Shown in pieces: positions 49,842 to 64,000 of a stretch of 64,000 nucleotides of DNA. Every line of letters starts with the position of its first letter. Position 1 is the stretch's first letter. Source of the DNA: Syngnathus acus (Eukaryota; Chordata; Actinopteri; Syngnathiformes; Syngnathidae); NCBI RefSeq assembly GCF_901709675.1, contig NC_051091.1:11690967-11754966 (forward strand), read 5' to 3'. A model generated the notes under the pieces. The model did not search any database. It was not told where the DNA came from and saw nothing but the letters and a program-made list of their open reading frames with translations. Both the position numbers and the translations under genes were made by a program.

Positions 49842-51920
49842 ATGAACGACGAGACAGCCTCGGACAGCTGGAACAGAAACTCCGGGTGCTCCAGGTAAAA
49901 ATTGCATTCAGGCTAGGCTATCAGCATGGTAAAAACATGACATACAGTATATATCATTTTTGCGTTAGCATTGTTTGGTCCATCTCGTAAATGAGACTAG
50001 AGATTTGTATTGTTAATATGTAGTGATCCTCAATCGTGCATTTATTGTAATTGGCAGAAGTGTAGGATTACACTACATTACAACAGCATTACTCATTTTC
50101 TTCTTCCTGTCACTCAGACTTGGTTTTTTTTTCTTGACTCAAATTATGCTCTGTTCTTTAAGGTATCTGTAAAGTTTAATTAAAGAATGCTGATCAAATT
50201 AATATAATATTTTGCTTCTATCCAGTATTGAGCAAATGCTGGCAGTGAATCCCGGAAAGACGCCGATTAGTCTGCTGCAGGAATATGGAACGCGGATAGG
50301 AAAGACCCCGGTATACGACCTGCTGAAGGCCGAGGGACAGGCTCACCAGCCCAACTTCACGTTCCGCGTCTCCGTGGGAGAGATCAGTTGCACGGGCCAA
50401 GGCCCCAGCAAGAAGGCGGCCAAGCACAAAGCGGCCGAGGCAGCACTGAAGATGCTCAAGGGGAACCTTGCAGGTCCCATAGGTTTCGGTCTTGAAGGAG
50501 ACTCATTTGTCAGAGTTGATGCGCCTGTGGATGAAGATAGGTCAGTTACAATACACACCAACAATTCCAAATCAAATTTTCCATTGATACTTTATGCCTT
50601 AAAAGTAAGAATACGTAAATTCTCAGATTGTTATTTTCCCATAAAATGCAATTGTTGCAAACATGTTAATTTTGGAAGCATATACCTCGCTTCAGGATGT
50701 TGATAAATTGCTGCTTCACCAATGGACTTCAACAATGTTTAGTGCCATTGATTCCATGATTGTCTTCCATGGGCTTCTTTGATATGTAAAAAATTCTGAA
50801 AATCATTCTGGTGATGTCGTCTCTTCCTTTGTGGGTATCAAATGTGCCTGTCCCATTAGAAATGTCTGTTTCTGACATTGCGGTCTTGTGTGCAGCTCTC
50901 CATGCGAGATGAAGACTTTAGTCACTTCGCAGCAATCAGAATGTAACCCCGTTGGAGCTCTGCAGGTTTGTTCCCTTTCTGGAATAAGCTAAATACATTC
51001 AGACACTTGTGTGATTATGTTGTTTGTCTTTCAGGAATTGGTGGTGCAGAAGGGATGGCGTCTACCAGAATATACAGTGACGCAAGAGTCCGGTCCGGCG
51101 CATCGCAAGGAATTCACTATGACCTGCAGAGTGGAGAAATTTATGGAAATAGGTACAAAGAGCAAACGCAACGCTCCTCTCAATAATTTGTAAGAATGAG
51201 CTAGTGAGTGGCCATCTTAATAAAACGTGTGTGCTGTTTTTGAATCAGGAAGCGGTACATCCAAGAAGCTGGCCAAGAGAAACGCAGCCGCCAAAATGCT
51301 AGCGCGGATACACGACGTCCCGGTGGACCTGAGGACCAACAACGATGGCGATGTAGAAGATGACACATTCAACATGGTGAGCGAAAAAAACAACAACATG
51401 CGTCTATACGAGGTGCACATTGAACCAGTAATGTCTTATTTTCCTTTAATTATTACCTATACTGTCGTACAGCACGCGGGGAGCAGGGCGGAGTCTAGCA
51501 AGAATAAAAGCTACAGCTGCACTTGGGACGCGCTGAGGAACTCAGCCGGTGAGAAGATTCTGCAACTGCGCACTCACCCGTTGGGACTGCCCGACGACTC
51601 CAACTTCTGCTCGGTGCTTGAGGAGCTGTCGACTGAGCAGTGCTTTGAAGTCAGCTACCTCGACCTAGGTATTGCGTGCGCTTCGATAGTGCTTTGAGAC
51701 TTTAAGAACATTCAAAACAATTAGGAATGAACCTTCCTTTACATTTTTGTCTTTGGTTTCAGAAGAGCGAAGCCTGAGCGGCCGCTGCCAGTGTCTTGTG
51801 GAGCTGTCTACGCAACCAATCACAGTATGCCACGGCTTTGCCATGAACGTTGAGGACGCTCGTGCCAACGCTGCCCACAATGCACTTCAGTACCTCAAAA
51901 TCATGGCCGGGGCGAAGTGA
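49842..51920 (+). CDS. tarbp2: TRBP, RISC-loading complex subunit TARBP2, complete, 7 exons, 345 aa
   Basis: A dsRNA-binding partner of Dicer that stabilises it and helps load guide RNA into Argonaute. Exons: 49842-49894, 50226-50540, 50896-50965, 51035-51152, 51249-51376, 51473-51668, 51763-51920 (1038 nt, all phases compatible). The first dsRBD (about 18-95) contains [20 protein letters not shown] and [16 protein letters not shown]. The second (about 140-208) contains [20 protein letters not shown] and [18 protein letters not shown]. The third, protein-binding dsRBD (about 245-343) starts [16 protein letters not shown] and ends [12 protein letters not shown]. Human TRBP has 366 aa; the shortening is mostly in the linker between dsRBD1 and dsRBD2. 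The start ATG ([10 protein letters not shown]) follows an in-frame stop. Paralogue PRKRA is excluded by the C-terminal KIMAG ending. Convergent with tespa1. Confidence 0.97.
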
Positions 51921-53013
51921 AGGTCATGGATGAGGACAACGCCAAATACCTCTCATTTTTACAGAAGAAGACATCTTGGAAAAAGATGCTTTTTTTTCAT
52001 CTCCTTATGCCACCAGTGAATATTTACATCATCCCAAATGTCCATTTCCTCTCACACATTTCATGACAAAAAAAAATATGGACATATTCAGCAACAAATC
52101 CATCGAGCAGCTATAAAGGATTGTGTCATCATGTTTAAGTCAAAGATTACACACACTGGGACACTGCAGAATTATCTTTTTAGCAATTACCATAATTTTA
52201 ACACGTTAAATTAGGAACAAGATGAGAAAAGTGTTTGTTTTGTCCTGATAATGATTTGTATGACTATCAGTTGTTATTCAGCTAATTTAAAATCAGCACA
52301 TGGGACAGTGGCCACATTATGAACTTGACAATTCTTACCTTGTCAAGGACAATTGGGACAATAATGTGGAATATTCCTATTAGACCAATTTGAACGCACG
52401 ACTTGTTGCCAGTGCTGACAAAAAAAATTGAATTCCCTCAAATGAGATACATGTTGGAGATTACTTTTTAATATGGTCTTCAACAAATTATATTTCTCTT
52501 TTGTATGTGTTTTTCTTTTTTTAGTTTTAAATTTCTCCAGCATTCTGTGTGCTGCTGCACTTGTGTAGAAGAATTGTATTAAAGTGTTGCTTTTTTTTTT
52601 AAGTATTTCCCATTTTTAAATAGACCCCCTGGGGACCATAAAAACACAGTACTGTAGTCCAAATCAAGTTTGTTGCAAAGATGACCGAATTCAATTGCAC
52701 TTTTAACTATTTTGCAACCTGTTACTGTTATAATAAATTGGAGAATTATATGCATACAAGTGGAATTCATTCATTCATCATTGAGAAATTCATGTTACAT
52801 AAAAATATTTTCTCTGCGAACTCATAAATGAGACTGCGTAAATTAAATGTTTAAATAACACAGAAAATGCTAAAATATTTGATAAATATGACCTAAAAAC
52901 TAAAAAAAAAAAAAAACAACAAAAAACTGACTTACCCTTTAATGCGTACGAGTTCAATTATTTTAAAAACTGTCCAGTAATTTAGCTTGGGTTGCTTCAC
53001 CCGTCAATTATTG
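51921..53013. other. tarbp2 3' UTR and tail-to-tail gap with tespa1
   Basis: AT-rich. Polyadenylation hexamers for tarbp2 are ATTAAA at about 52578 and AATAAA at 52732. The minus-strand ATTAAA at about 52936 could serve tespa1. No further gene is seen. Confidence 0.5.
52732..52737 (+). terminator. candidate tarbp2 polyadenylation signal
   Basis: AATAAA 0.8 kb after the stop codon; ATTAAA at about 52578 is an alternative. Confidence 0.4.
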
Positions 53014-56599
<3,586 letters not shown>

Positions 56600-58731
56600 C
56601 TACAAGTCAAGTTGAATAGACGCAGGGGGAAGTGACTGAGCATCTAAAACTGACACATTGCGTGGGGTGCTCACCACCGCACATCCTGCAGAGATAAGTG
56701 ACACATATTTATCATCATGAGCATTTTCAATATTATAATATAGATTCAATATTTATCTATTGACATGAGAAAAACAAGTCATTTTAAATATCATCAGGAG
56801 CAGTGGTTAAACAAACAGCCTCATTGTTAATATACTGTGGTTGATGTGACAACAACAACCTGCACTACTATTCCTCGAGGCCCTGGGAAATAAGATGAAC
56901 ATGCCAACACATAGTATTGTTGGGAATAAATTGATAATGGGTGCAAGATTTCTTTGTAAGAACTTTGGCGGACATCTCTCTTTGCAAGCCTGCATGTGTG
57001 TGATTTGGTTCTGAGTAGTGTTCAATATAAAATCTACACATGCTGATTTGAGTGGTCACATTTGTATGACATTATATTGGATAAAAAAAAATATTTCCTC
57101 TGCTTTGTCTCATGATTTTTTTACACTACTTTCTCTTGATTTAACTATTGCGCAATCATCGTATCGCGACACTTCTGTCGTAGCAGAGGCAAAATATCGC
57201 GATGGTATCTTTTCGTGAGTTCCTCGCCGACGCCTTTGCCGAACCGCCGGTAACTGTGCAGCGTAATAGCTTTTGTTTACGTGGGCACATGTGCTGCTAC
57301 ACTGACAGCCCCCTCGCACGGCGGAATCATCTAAAAACCCTCCCACAAGAGAGCCATTCCCTGCCCCCGGCGTGGCTCAGGCCTGTCCTCGCTCTTCAGC
57401 CATGGCCGCCCCCCGACCGCCTCCGCGCTCTTTTCCAGCCCACAGGGCGCCACCAAGGGAGTGGCTAGCAGCCACGGAGGCAAGACTGAAAATAACCAGC
57501 CCACCTTCCACAGTACACACCCGCCCAATTTCGTGTTTACATGCACATCAATCTTTCGCTGCCCAGTCGTGAAAAGGCGAACAAGTTGATGCAAGCGGGA
57601 AGTCTAACTGTATTAAGTGTGACCAATTAACATGGCGCCTTTGACGAGGCGAAAACAAGAAATCCCACGTCTGGCTTACCCAAAAGGCGCAACCTAGCAT
57701 GATTAGACCCGCCTTCTTTTCGACTAGTAGCCAATAATATTAGCGGGTTTCGAGTTGTTCCGGAAACGACTTAGAGAACACGCTCTCTATTGGTGTGAAA
57801 AGCAATCAGTTGTAATAGAGGTGCGCTTCTTTTTAACCAAAAATACCTTAGGTTTATGCTTCAAGAGCAAAGTGTGCGTCGTCAGTTTTGATCAATGCAA
57901 TAAAACTACAGTCGGGCGTAAAACGATCACCTCTGCAAAAGTACATTTTGACAAATATTAGTGCCGACAGATCTTGAAGATGACTACAACTAACAACATA
58001 GCATGAAACGTTTTAAACTCAATTAACTGAAGTGGCAAAATTGTATTAAGTGTAAGTACAGAAAAGCATTAAAACTATATACAAGTCCTGAAGTACAGCC
58101 TCTGAATAGTGCAACAAAAATAATACACTGTCCACTATAAAACACCCACGCTGGCACAATAAACAACACAACTGCACCCAAAGTCGTTTTTTTCCAATTG
58201 ATGTCAACACCATCAAGCAATTCTGTCCAGCCCATGAAAGGGGGTTGTCTTGCTTAACCAAAACTGTTGAATTTTTCATTTATGCTCCATGGTTCCCATT
58301 CCTCCATGTCACTGCAATCCATTTTGTTCTGTCTCATAACACCCCAACATCTCAATTCCTATTTGTATGTTATTAGGGCTATTGCACTATTTAAAATTAG
58401 AAAAATTATGAAACAAGGTATAACTTAACGTTTGTATATTTATATTCTAAATGTGGGAAGTGAAAAAAAGAGTCGTAAGAATATTTAATACTCTTCAAAG
58501 TACAGACACACACTACCAGTAATTATTTGAATGTGATCACTTCCACCAATGGGAACTGGTGAACAAGACGTGGAACGCTCAAGAGGAAAACCAGGCGTCC
58601 CTGTGCATTAAATCAAGCGCACCCTCTCCCGTCTCCTTCATAGGTGGGTGAGGGGAGGCGACAAGTTTGTGTGAAGTTGGGAAAAGTTGTCAACTAGAAA
58701 AAGAACAGAAACTCCTCCCGTCCTGAACATT
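56600..58731. promoter_or_regulatory. shared 5' intergenic region of tespa1 (-) and sp1 (+)
   Basis: Divergent genes about 2.1 kb apart. 57.19-57.65 kb is richer in GC and CG than its surroundings and is a candidate bidirectional promoter. 57.75-58.5 kb is AT-rich. No coding exon with splice support was found, although a short 5' exon of tespa1 could lie here. Confidence 0.4.
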
Positions 58732-61700
58732 ATGAGCAGTAAGTCAACTTTTTTCCCCCCTAAGTCGTAAGTCTCCACAAGACGAAACATTTATCCACCA
58801 AGTAGACTGCGTTATGAAAGTATGATCGTTTCCAAAGTTTTATGATGTGTAAAAAGTATGTCTTTCCTTTGGCTTTTCTGCGGCTCTCTAGTCACTGCAA
58901 TTAAATAGAGATACTTTGCTGGCCCTTGTCGCGGATTGGGTTAACGCTTTTCTTACACTCCGATTAAAGGTTATTAACGATCACCACTTCAGGAGTTGGC
59001 AACTAGTTTGTGCGTGAAGATCTGTGAATAAACGCCCTACTTGATCTGTAGTTTAAGTTCACGTTAGCACTGCTAATACAATAGCTTGTTAGCTCCCTTC
59101 GAGCACTTTAATATGGCTTCATTTCTCGTTTGAATGAATGTCACATAAAGTATTAACCGTGTGTTTTGCAAAAAATAGATCGCGATTAGTTGCCACGTCT
59201 TTTCCGCTACAATGGCACTCGCACAACGACGGAGTTAAAAGTCTGAAGTGTTTTTTGTTTTTTTTAAAGAGTCTTCTTCCGCAGATCAACACCAGGGTGA
59301 CATGGCCGCTGCGGAGAGCGGCGGAGGCTTCAGCCAAAAGAGAAACTCACAAGTAGGTCAACTAGATTTCAACCGTGGTTATTCTTGTGTTGATGGTTTG
59401 TGTCTGGATTTTCATTGATTAGCTGTGTGTTGTTTCTCTCTGTGGAGCACATGTCTCGGGGTGGGACGTGGGCAGGTAAAATTCGCCCACAAACGGGGTG
59501 TTGCCGGCAAACCCCCTCGCTTGCGGAGCCTCTCGCTCGGCCCATTTGGCTGGCATCGGAGGGGGAGGTGGGGAGGGCGGTGTCCACCGGAGCCGTGAGA
59601 GTTTATAGGGCCGCATTTTAAGTGGGTGGGATTGGGGGCAGGGGGAGGCCGAGCCGGCCGGCCGTTGTGGTATGGGGGGAGAGAAATGCGGGCACTCCCC
59701 TACCACCCACCCCTCCCCTCGTCTGGCTCATTAAAATTTCTCGTTTTTTTAAATTTTTTAAATTAATGAAAAAAAAAATGTATAAAAATTCTCAAGATTT
59801 GATTTAATTTTGTCATGGCTATTTGTATTAAGCACTAAAATGTAGAGATTTTTCTTATTAAAAAAACAAAAACATGGTAGATTAATTGTATATCCATTAA
59901 TTTCGATCACCCGATAAATTAAATTCATAAATCAAAGCACCCCTGGACTAATTTTGTGCAACCTTTTAGCCATATTTGTTTTATAACACTTTGATTGGAC
60001 AATAATTTGTACCTCTTTGGGGGATTCCGCTGTATCAGTATTGACACTCAATCATTTACAAAGCTACATGTTCTAACTTCTTTATCGCTGTGTTTTTGTA
60101 TATCTCCCCTTTTCAGGACTCTCAGCAGCCATCTCCACTGGCCATGCTTGCGGCCACTTGCAGTCGTATTGACACCCCGGGAGAGAGCGACTCTACCGGG
60201 GAGCAACAGCAGCAGCAGCAGCAACAGCAGCTGGACATGAGTCAAGGTGTATTCACCTCCAATGCCAATGGTTGGCAGGTTGTGCCCATCAGCGTGCAGG
60301 CGTCATCGTGCGGCAATACAGTCACCACCGACTCCATGAACGCACAAACGGAGGCCGGCAAGGCCAGAGGCCTGCTGTCCCCATCGTCCTCGGTGGCCGT
60401 GAGCACTCAGCAACAGCAGTATGTCGTCGCTCAGGCGCCGACGTTGCAGAGCCAACAGGTGCTCACCGCCATCCCCGGCATGATGCCCAACATTCAGTAT
60501 CAGGTCATTCCTCAATTCCAGACTGTCGACGGTCAACCGCTGCAGTTTGCACATAGCCAGCAAGATTCCACGGTAGCTGCCGCCACAGCTCAAGGACAGC
60601 AGTTTCAGATTGTGTCCTCCGCCAATGGCCAGCAGATCATAGCCGCTGCCAACAGAGGAACCGCGGCTGGAAACATCATCGCCATGCCAAGTCTCATTCA
60701 GGGGTCCATTCCCCTCCAGAATATCACCCTGGGCAATGGCATGTTGCAAAACCAGACACAATTTCTTGCGAATATGCCCATGTCGCTTAATGGGAACATC
60801 ACGCTGTTGCCTATCAGCACCGGAGCCACCGCTACAGCAGCAGCGGATGGCGACGCGAGCGGAAGCCAGCTTGTACAGCAGCAGCCCACGTCTTCCAGCA
60901 GCAATGCGGGCTACTTGACCAGTGTGTCCACCATCACAACGCCAACCTCCTCTTCATACGGCATGGCGCAGAGTAGTAATGTAGCCACGGCGGTGACATA
61001 CCAACAGAGCGCATCTTCTCTCGGTGTCCCCATACAGCCGGACAACAGGGAGCATCAACAACAACAGCCACAGCAACAGCAGATCCTCATCCAGCCCCAG
61101 CAAGTCCTCCAAGGGGCAACGCCCCTCCAAACCATCCAGGCCAGTACCATCACAACGGCAGGCGGTCAAGTGTTTGCCACCCCGACTCTTAGCCAGGAAG
61201 GTCTCCAGAACCTTCAAATCATGCCAAACACTAGCCCTATCCTGTTGCGCACAGTCGGGCCCAACGGCCAGGTCAGCTGGCAGACTCTGCAGATCCAGAG
61301 TCCAGCTGGGGCGCAGATCACGCTGGCCCCAATGGGCCAGACGCAGGGAGCCCCCGCTACCGGAGGAGTATCGGTAAACACCGTGCAAATCCCTGGACTC
61401 CAGACCATCAATCTCAACACGCTCGGAGGATCGGGCCTTCAGATGCACCAGCTCCAGAGTGTTCCCATCACCCTTACTAGCCAAGCAGGTCAGTCACACC
61501 TTCATGCACCCATTTTATTTTACCCAAAGTAGAAGCAGATGTTTGCAAAACGGATTCATAGTTTTAGTTTAGCTTTAACTCTACAGCTGTTAAGATACTT
61601 TTTTAAATAGGAAATGAACGTTGAATTGTGTTAAAGCACCCCCACTAGTCTGAGAGTAGATTAATTCCAATTCCATTACTTTCCGTAATTCACTGTACAT

Positions 61701-63086
61701 AAAAAAACGAACGTTTTTGCTATCCAATGTTGAGAGCCTCCTATCTGTTTAATACCCTGTTTGTTTGCCTGTGTGCAAATGACATCACTGGCACAACCAG
61801 TCAAACTACTCCAACAACCGCGTCAATGTGGGTCATCAATTGTGTCGTCATCGCGCTCAACCACAAGTTCTGTGGAGGACAAGGACAGGGTGTAACCTGA
61901 CCCCTCCTGTCGCTGTGTCGCAAACATTACTCCCGTTAGATTTCCAAAGATTGAGCACAGTGCATTTAACTGTGTAGATTAGCTACAGTATTTAGCAAGT
62001 GTTAAACTTTTGAAATGAAATTATTCAAATGACCTTTTTTCATGGTTTTCTCATATACTGAGATAAACCGTTCCCTATTGAAAATGATGTCAGGAAGTTT
62101 AAGTTTTGAATTTACAGATGTAGTTGCATACTTAAGTGTTATTGTCTGTTTTAATTGGCATTAACACTGTGCAGGAGACCAAACGTTGCAGACAGGCACA
62201 GAAGGTTTGGACGACAGCACAGCCCTCGACGACGAGGACATCAGTCCACCGTCGCAGGGACGCCGCAACCGCAGAGAAGCCTGCACCTGCCCTTTCTGCA
62301 AGGATGGAGAAGCACGGTACGTCATGGTCCTAAACCCAAAACTTTCCAACCATTTCCTCGACACTTGTGAGCTGACTTTGTGTGTGCGCATATTGTGCCT
62401 CCAAAAAAGCAGTGACCCAACCAAAAAAAAGCAACACATTTGCCACATGTCGGGATGTGGCAAAATCTACGGCAAGACGTCACACCTTCGAGCTCACCTG
62501 CGTTGGCACACGGGCGAGCGACCTTTCGTCTGCAGCTGGGCCTTCTGCGGCAAGCGCTTCACACGCTCCGACGAGCTCCAGCGCCACAAGAGGACGCACA
62601 CGGGTGAGACAAGGGGGAGGATGCAACATGACCATTTTTTGGCGATGGCCTGAAAAAGAGCAAAAATTAGTCTCAAAATGCATTGTTCTTTTCACGCATG
62701 ACACACATTTCATTGAGCACCAGCGAAGGAGAGGTTTTAAAATCAGACTAGCTACATTCTGATGCGTATTTGTCTTCATTCATCCCCAAGGTGAGAAACG
62801 GTTTGCCTGTCCGGACTGTCCCAAGCGCTTCATGCGGAGCGACCACCTCTCCAAACACATCAAAACCCACTTCAACAAGAAGGGAGCGGTGCCCAGCAAC
62901 AGCGGGGCCGCTGCTTCCGACACCCCTCCCGCCGCCCAATCCCCGGAGGACGAGGGCATGTCGGCCGGCGACCAGCACTCCATCGTCACCATGGAGACGC
63001 TCTCCCCGGAGAGCTTAGCTCGGCTCGCCAGCAGCGGGATCAACATGGTGCAGGTGGACCTGAATCATATCAACGGCAACTACTAA
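58732..63086 (+). CDS. sp1: Sp1 transcription factor, complete, 6 coding exons, 691/692 aa
   Basis: A ubiquitous nuclear activator that binds GC boxes. Exons: 58732-58738, 59285-59352, 60117-61488, 62175-62316, 62410 (or 62413)-62603, 62791-63086. The total is 2079 nt with the 62410 acceptor, all phases compatible. The N-terminus reads [20 protein letters not shown], then [16 protein letters not shown]. The large third exon is Gln/Ser/Thr-rich, with the activation-domain motifs [31 protein letters not shown] and [15 protein letters not shown], plus a nine-Gln run from CAG/CAA codons. The Buttonhead box is [16 protein letters not shown]. Three C2H2 fingers follow: [55 protein letters not shown]. 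The protein ends [13 protein letters not shown], diverged from the human ...ISGNGF. The sp7 neighbourhood supports SP1 over SP3 or SP4; human SP1 is longer (785 aa). Confidence 0.92.
59534..59660 (+). promoter_or_regulatory. G-rich, GC-box-containing segment in sp1 intron 2
   Basis: Contains GGGGGAGGTGGGGAGGGCGG and later GTGGGTGGGATTGGGGGCAG. GGGCGG and related boxes are Sp-factor sites, so autoregulation is possible but unproven. Confidence 0.35.
61489..62174 (+). other. sp1 intron 3
   Basis: 686 bp, AT-rich, with no coding content. Holds one copy of a 22-nt sequence repeated in the sp1 3' UTR (61630 and 63521). Confidence 0.7.
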
Positions 63087-64000
63087 GAGGAGCACGCCGC
63101 ATTCAGGGACCGCAGACATTGATCAAACAAGATTATGCATTTAGATTGAAAAGTTTCCTTGCCTATTTGTTTACAGAAATCATCATTGCCCCACGACTAC
63201 AATCATCTCCGCAATGGAACTGCAATAAAATGACCGAAATTGTAAACCGTCTTCTCTACAACAATAATGCCCTACAAACCCCGTTCAGCACAATGAAAAG
63301 CAACATTTTTTTCAAAGAAGGTTTTGTACTAAATCATGTAGCGCAGGATTCTCAAACAAGATCCTGGATACTGAAATGACACATACACTTTACTTACATT
63401 AACATATGACCCACCTTACCTTTGTTTGAGTAGCCCTGTTCACTGCCAAACTGATTCGCAAGTCAAATTATGTTGAATTATAGGGGAAGTAAAAAAAAAA
63501 ATCCTTCCCAATACAGTAATGTTAAAGCACCCCCACTAGTCTTAAACACAGTTTTCTGCTAAATGTTTGAAGAGTGTGAATTTAGCAGGTGGAAACCCCC
63601 CCACCACATTTTACACTGCAGTGTATTGACTGAGTACATACGTTTTGCAAGACAATTTTTGATTCTCCTTTGCCTTTTAAGGTGGTTTTATTTTTTCCCC
63701 GCCATTTGCTCAATGCAACACATGACTGGTTTCAAAACTACATCCAATCCATCTTTAATGCCAAATGGAGCATTTTTTTTTTCTTTGGGAGAACTGGATT
63801 TTCCACATCATCCTTACTACGGTAACTGTGACTGCTGAGACGAATGAAATTATTTAACAAGCTTAGGTACACAGCCAAGTTAAAGTGCTAGGATTGATTG
63901 TTTCATTGCAAAATAACTTTTGAGTGTATATATATATAAATATATATTTGCTAAGAAAGAAAATCCCAGCAATCTTAGCCGAGGCCGGAATGGTCCTTGT
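63087..64000 (+). other. sp1 3' UTR, runs off the window
   Basis: AT-rich with no sustained coding frame. Contains an AATAAA at about 63224 and several A/T runs. The transcript end probably lies beyond the window if longer 3' UTR forms are used, as in mammals. Confidence 0.5.

Overview
The window is vertebrate nuclear DNA, almost certainly from a ray-finned (teleost) fish. Genes are split by short introns with consensus GT/AG borders. Coding exons are GC-rich against an AT-rich background. The interspersed repeats are typical of fish: tRNA-like retroposons with ATGGATGG or TTAAG tails, a hAT-type element, a TA-flanked MITE and a LINE fragment. Species cannot be fixed from sequence alone. Reading exons by splice consensus, phase and family similarity gives six protein-coding genes, five with a complete reading frame.

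Layout, left to right. 1-1120: a 251-bp satellite array cut by the window edge. 5357-12181 (+): soat2, 15 coding exons, 521 aa, sterol O-acyltransferase. 13.3-14.7 kb: a repeat nest of telomere-like blocks, a tRNA-Glu-like SINE and a hAT element with a retroposon inside it. 16814-22001 (-): igsf8 (EWI-2 type), 7 coding exons, 630 aa, convergent with soat2. 22-38 kb: long intergenic region with LINE and MITE remnants, microsatellites, GC-rich islands and CTCF-like motifs. 38359-40182 (+): sp7 (osterix), 2 coding exons, 447 aa. 40.2-49.8 kb: intergenic, with GC-rich patches that may be regulatory. 49842-51920 (+): tarbp2, 7 exons, 345 aa. 53.0-56.6 kb (-): a tespa1-like gene, convergent with tarbp2. 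58732-63086 (+): sp1, 6 coding exons, 691/692 aa, divergent from tespa1.

The genes do not form a pathway. soat2 esterifies cholesterol in the ER. igsf8 is a tetraspanin-partner Ig membrane protein. sp7 and sp1 are paralogous GC-box zinc-finger factors, osteoblast-specific and ubiquitous respectively. tarbp2 is the Dicer/RISC dsRNA-binding partner. tespa1 is an IP3-receptor-linked lymphocyte signalling protein. From memory, soat2, sp7, sp1, tarbp2 and tespa1 all lie on human chromosome 12q13, so this is largely a conserved block with local rearrangement and with igsf8 as an outsider.

The most interesting local feature is in tespa1. An uninterrupted (CA)140 tract, read as (UG)140 in the transcript, abuts the 3' splice site of a 43-nt exon-like segment with a perfect donor. 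Skipping that segment keeps the reading frame; including it leads to a premature stop. This is the arrangement expected of a UG-repeat (TDP-43/CELF type) repressed cryptic or poison exon.
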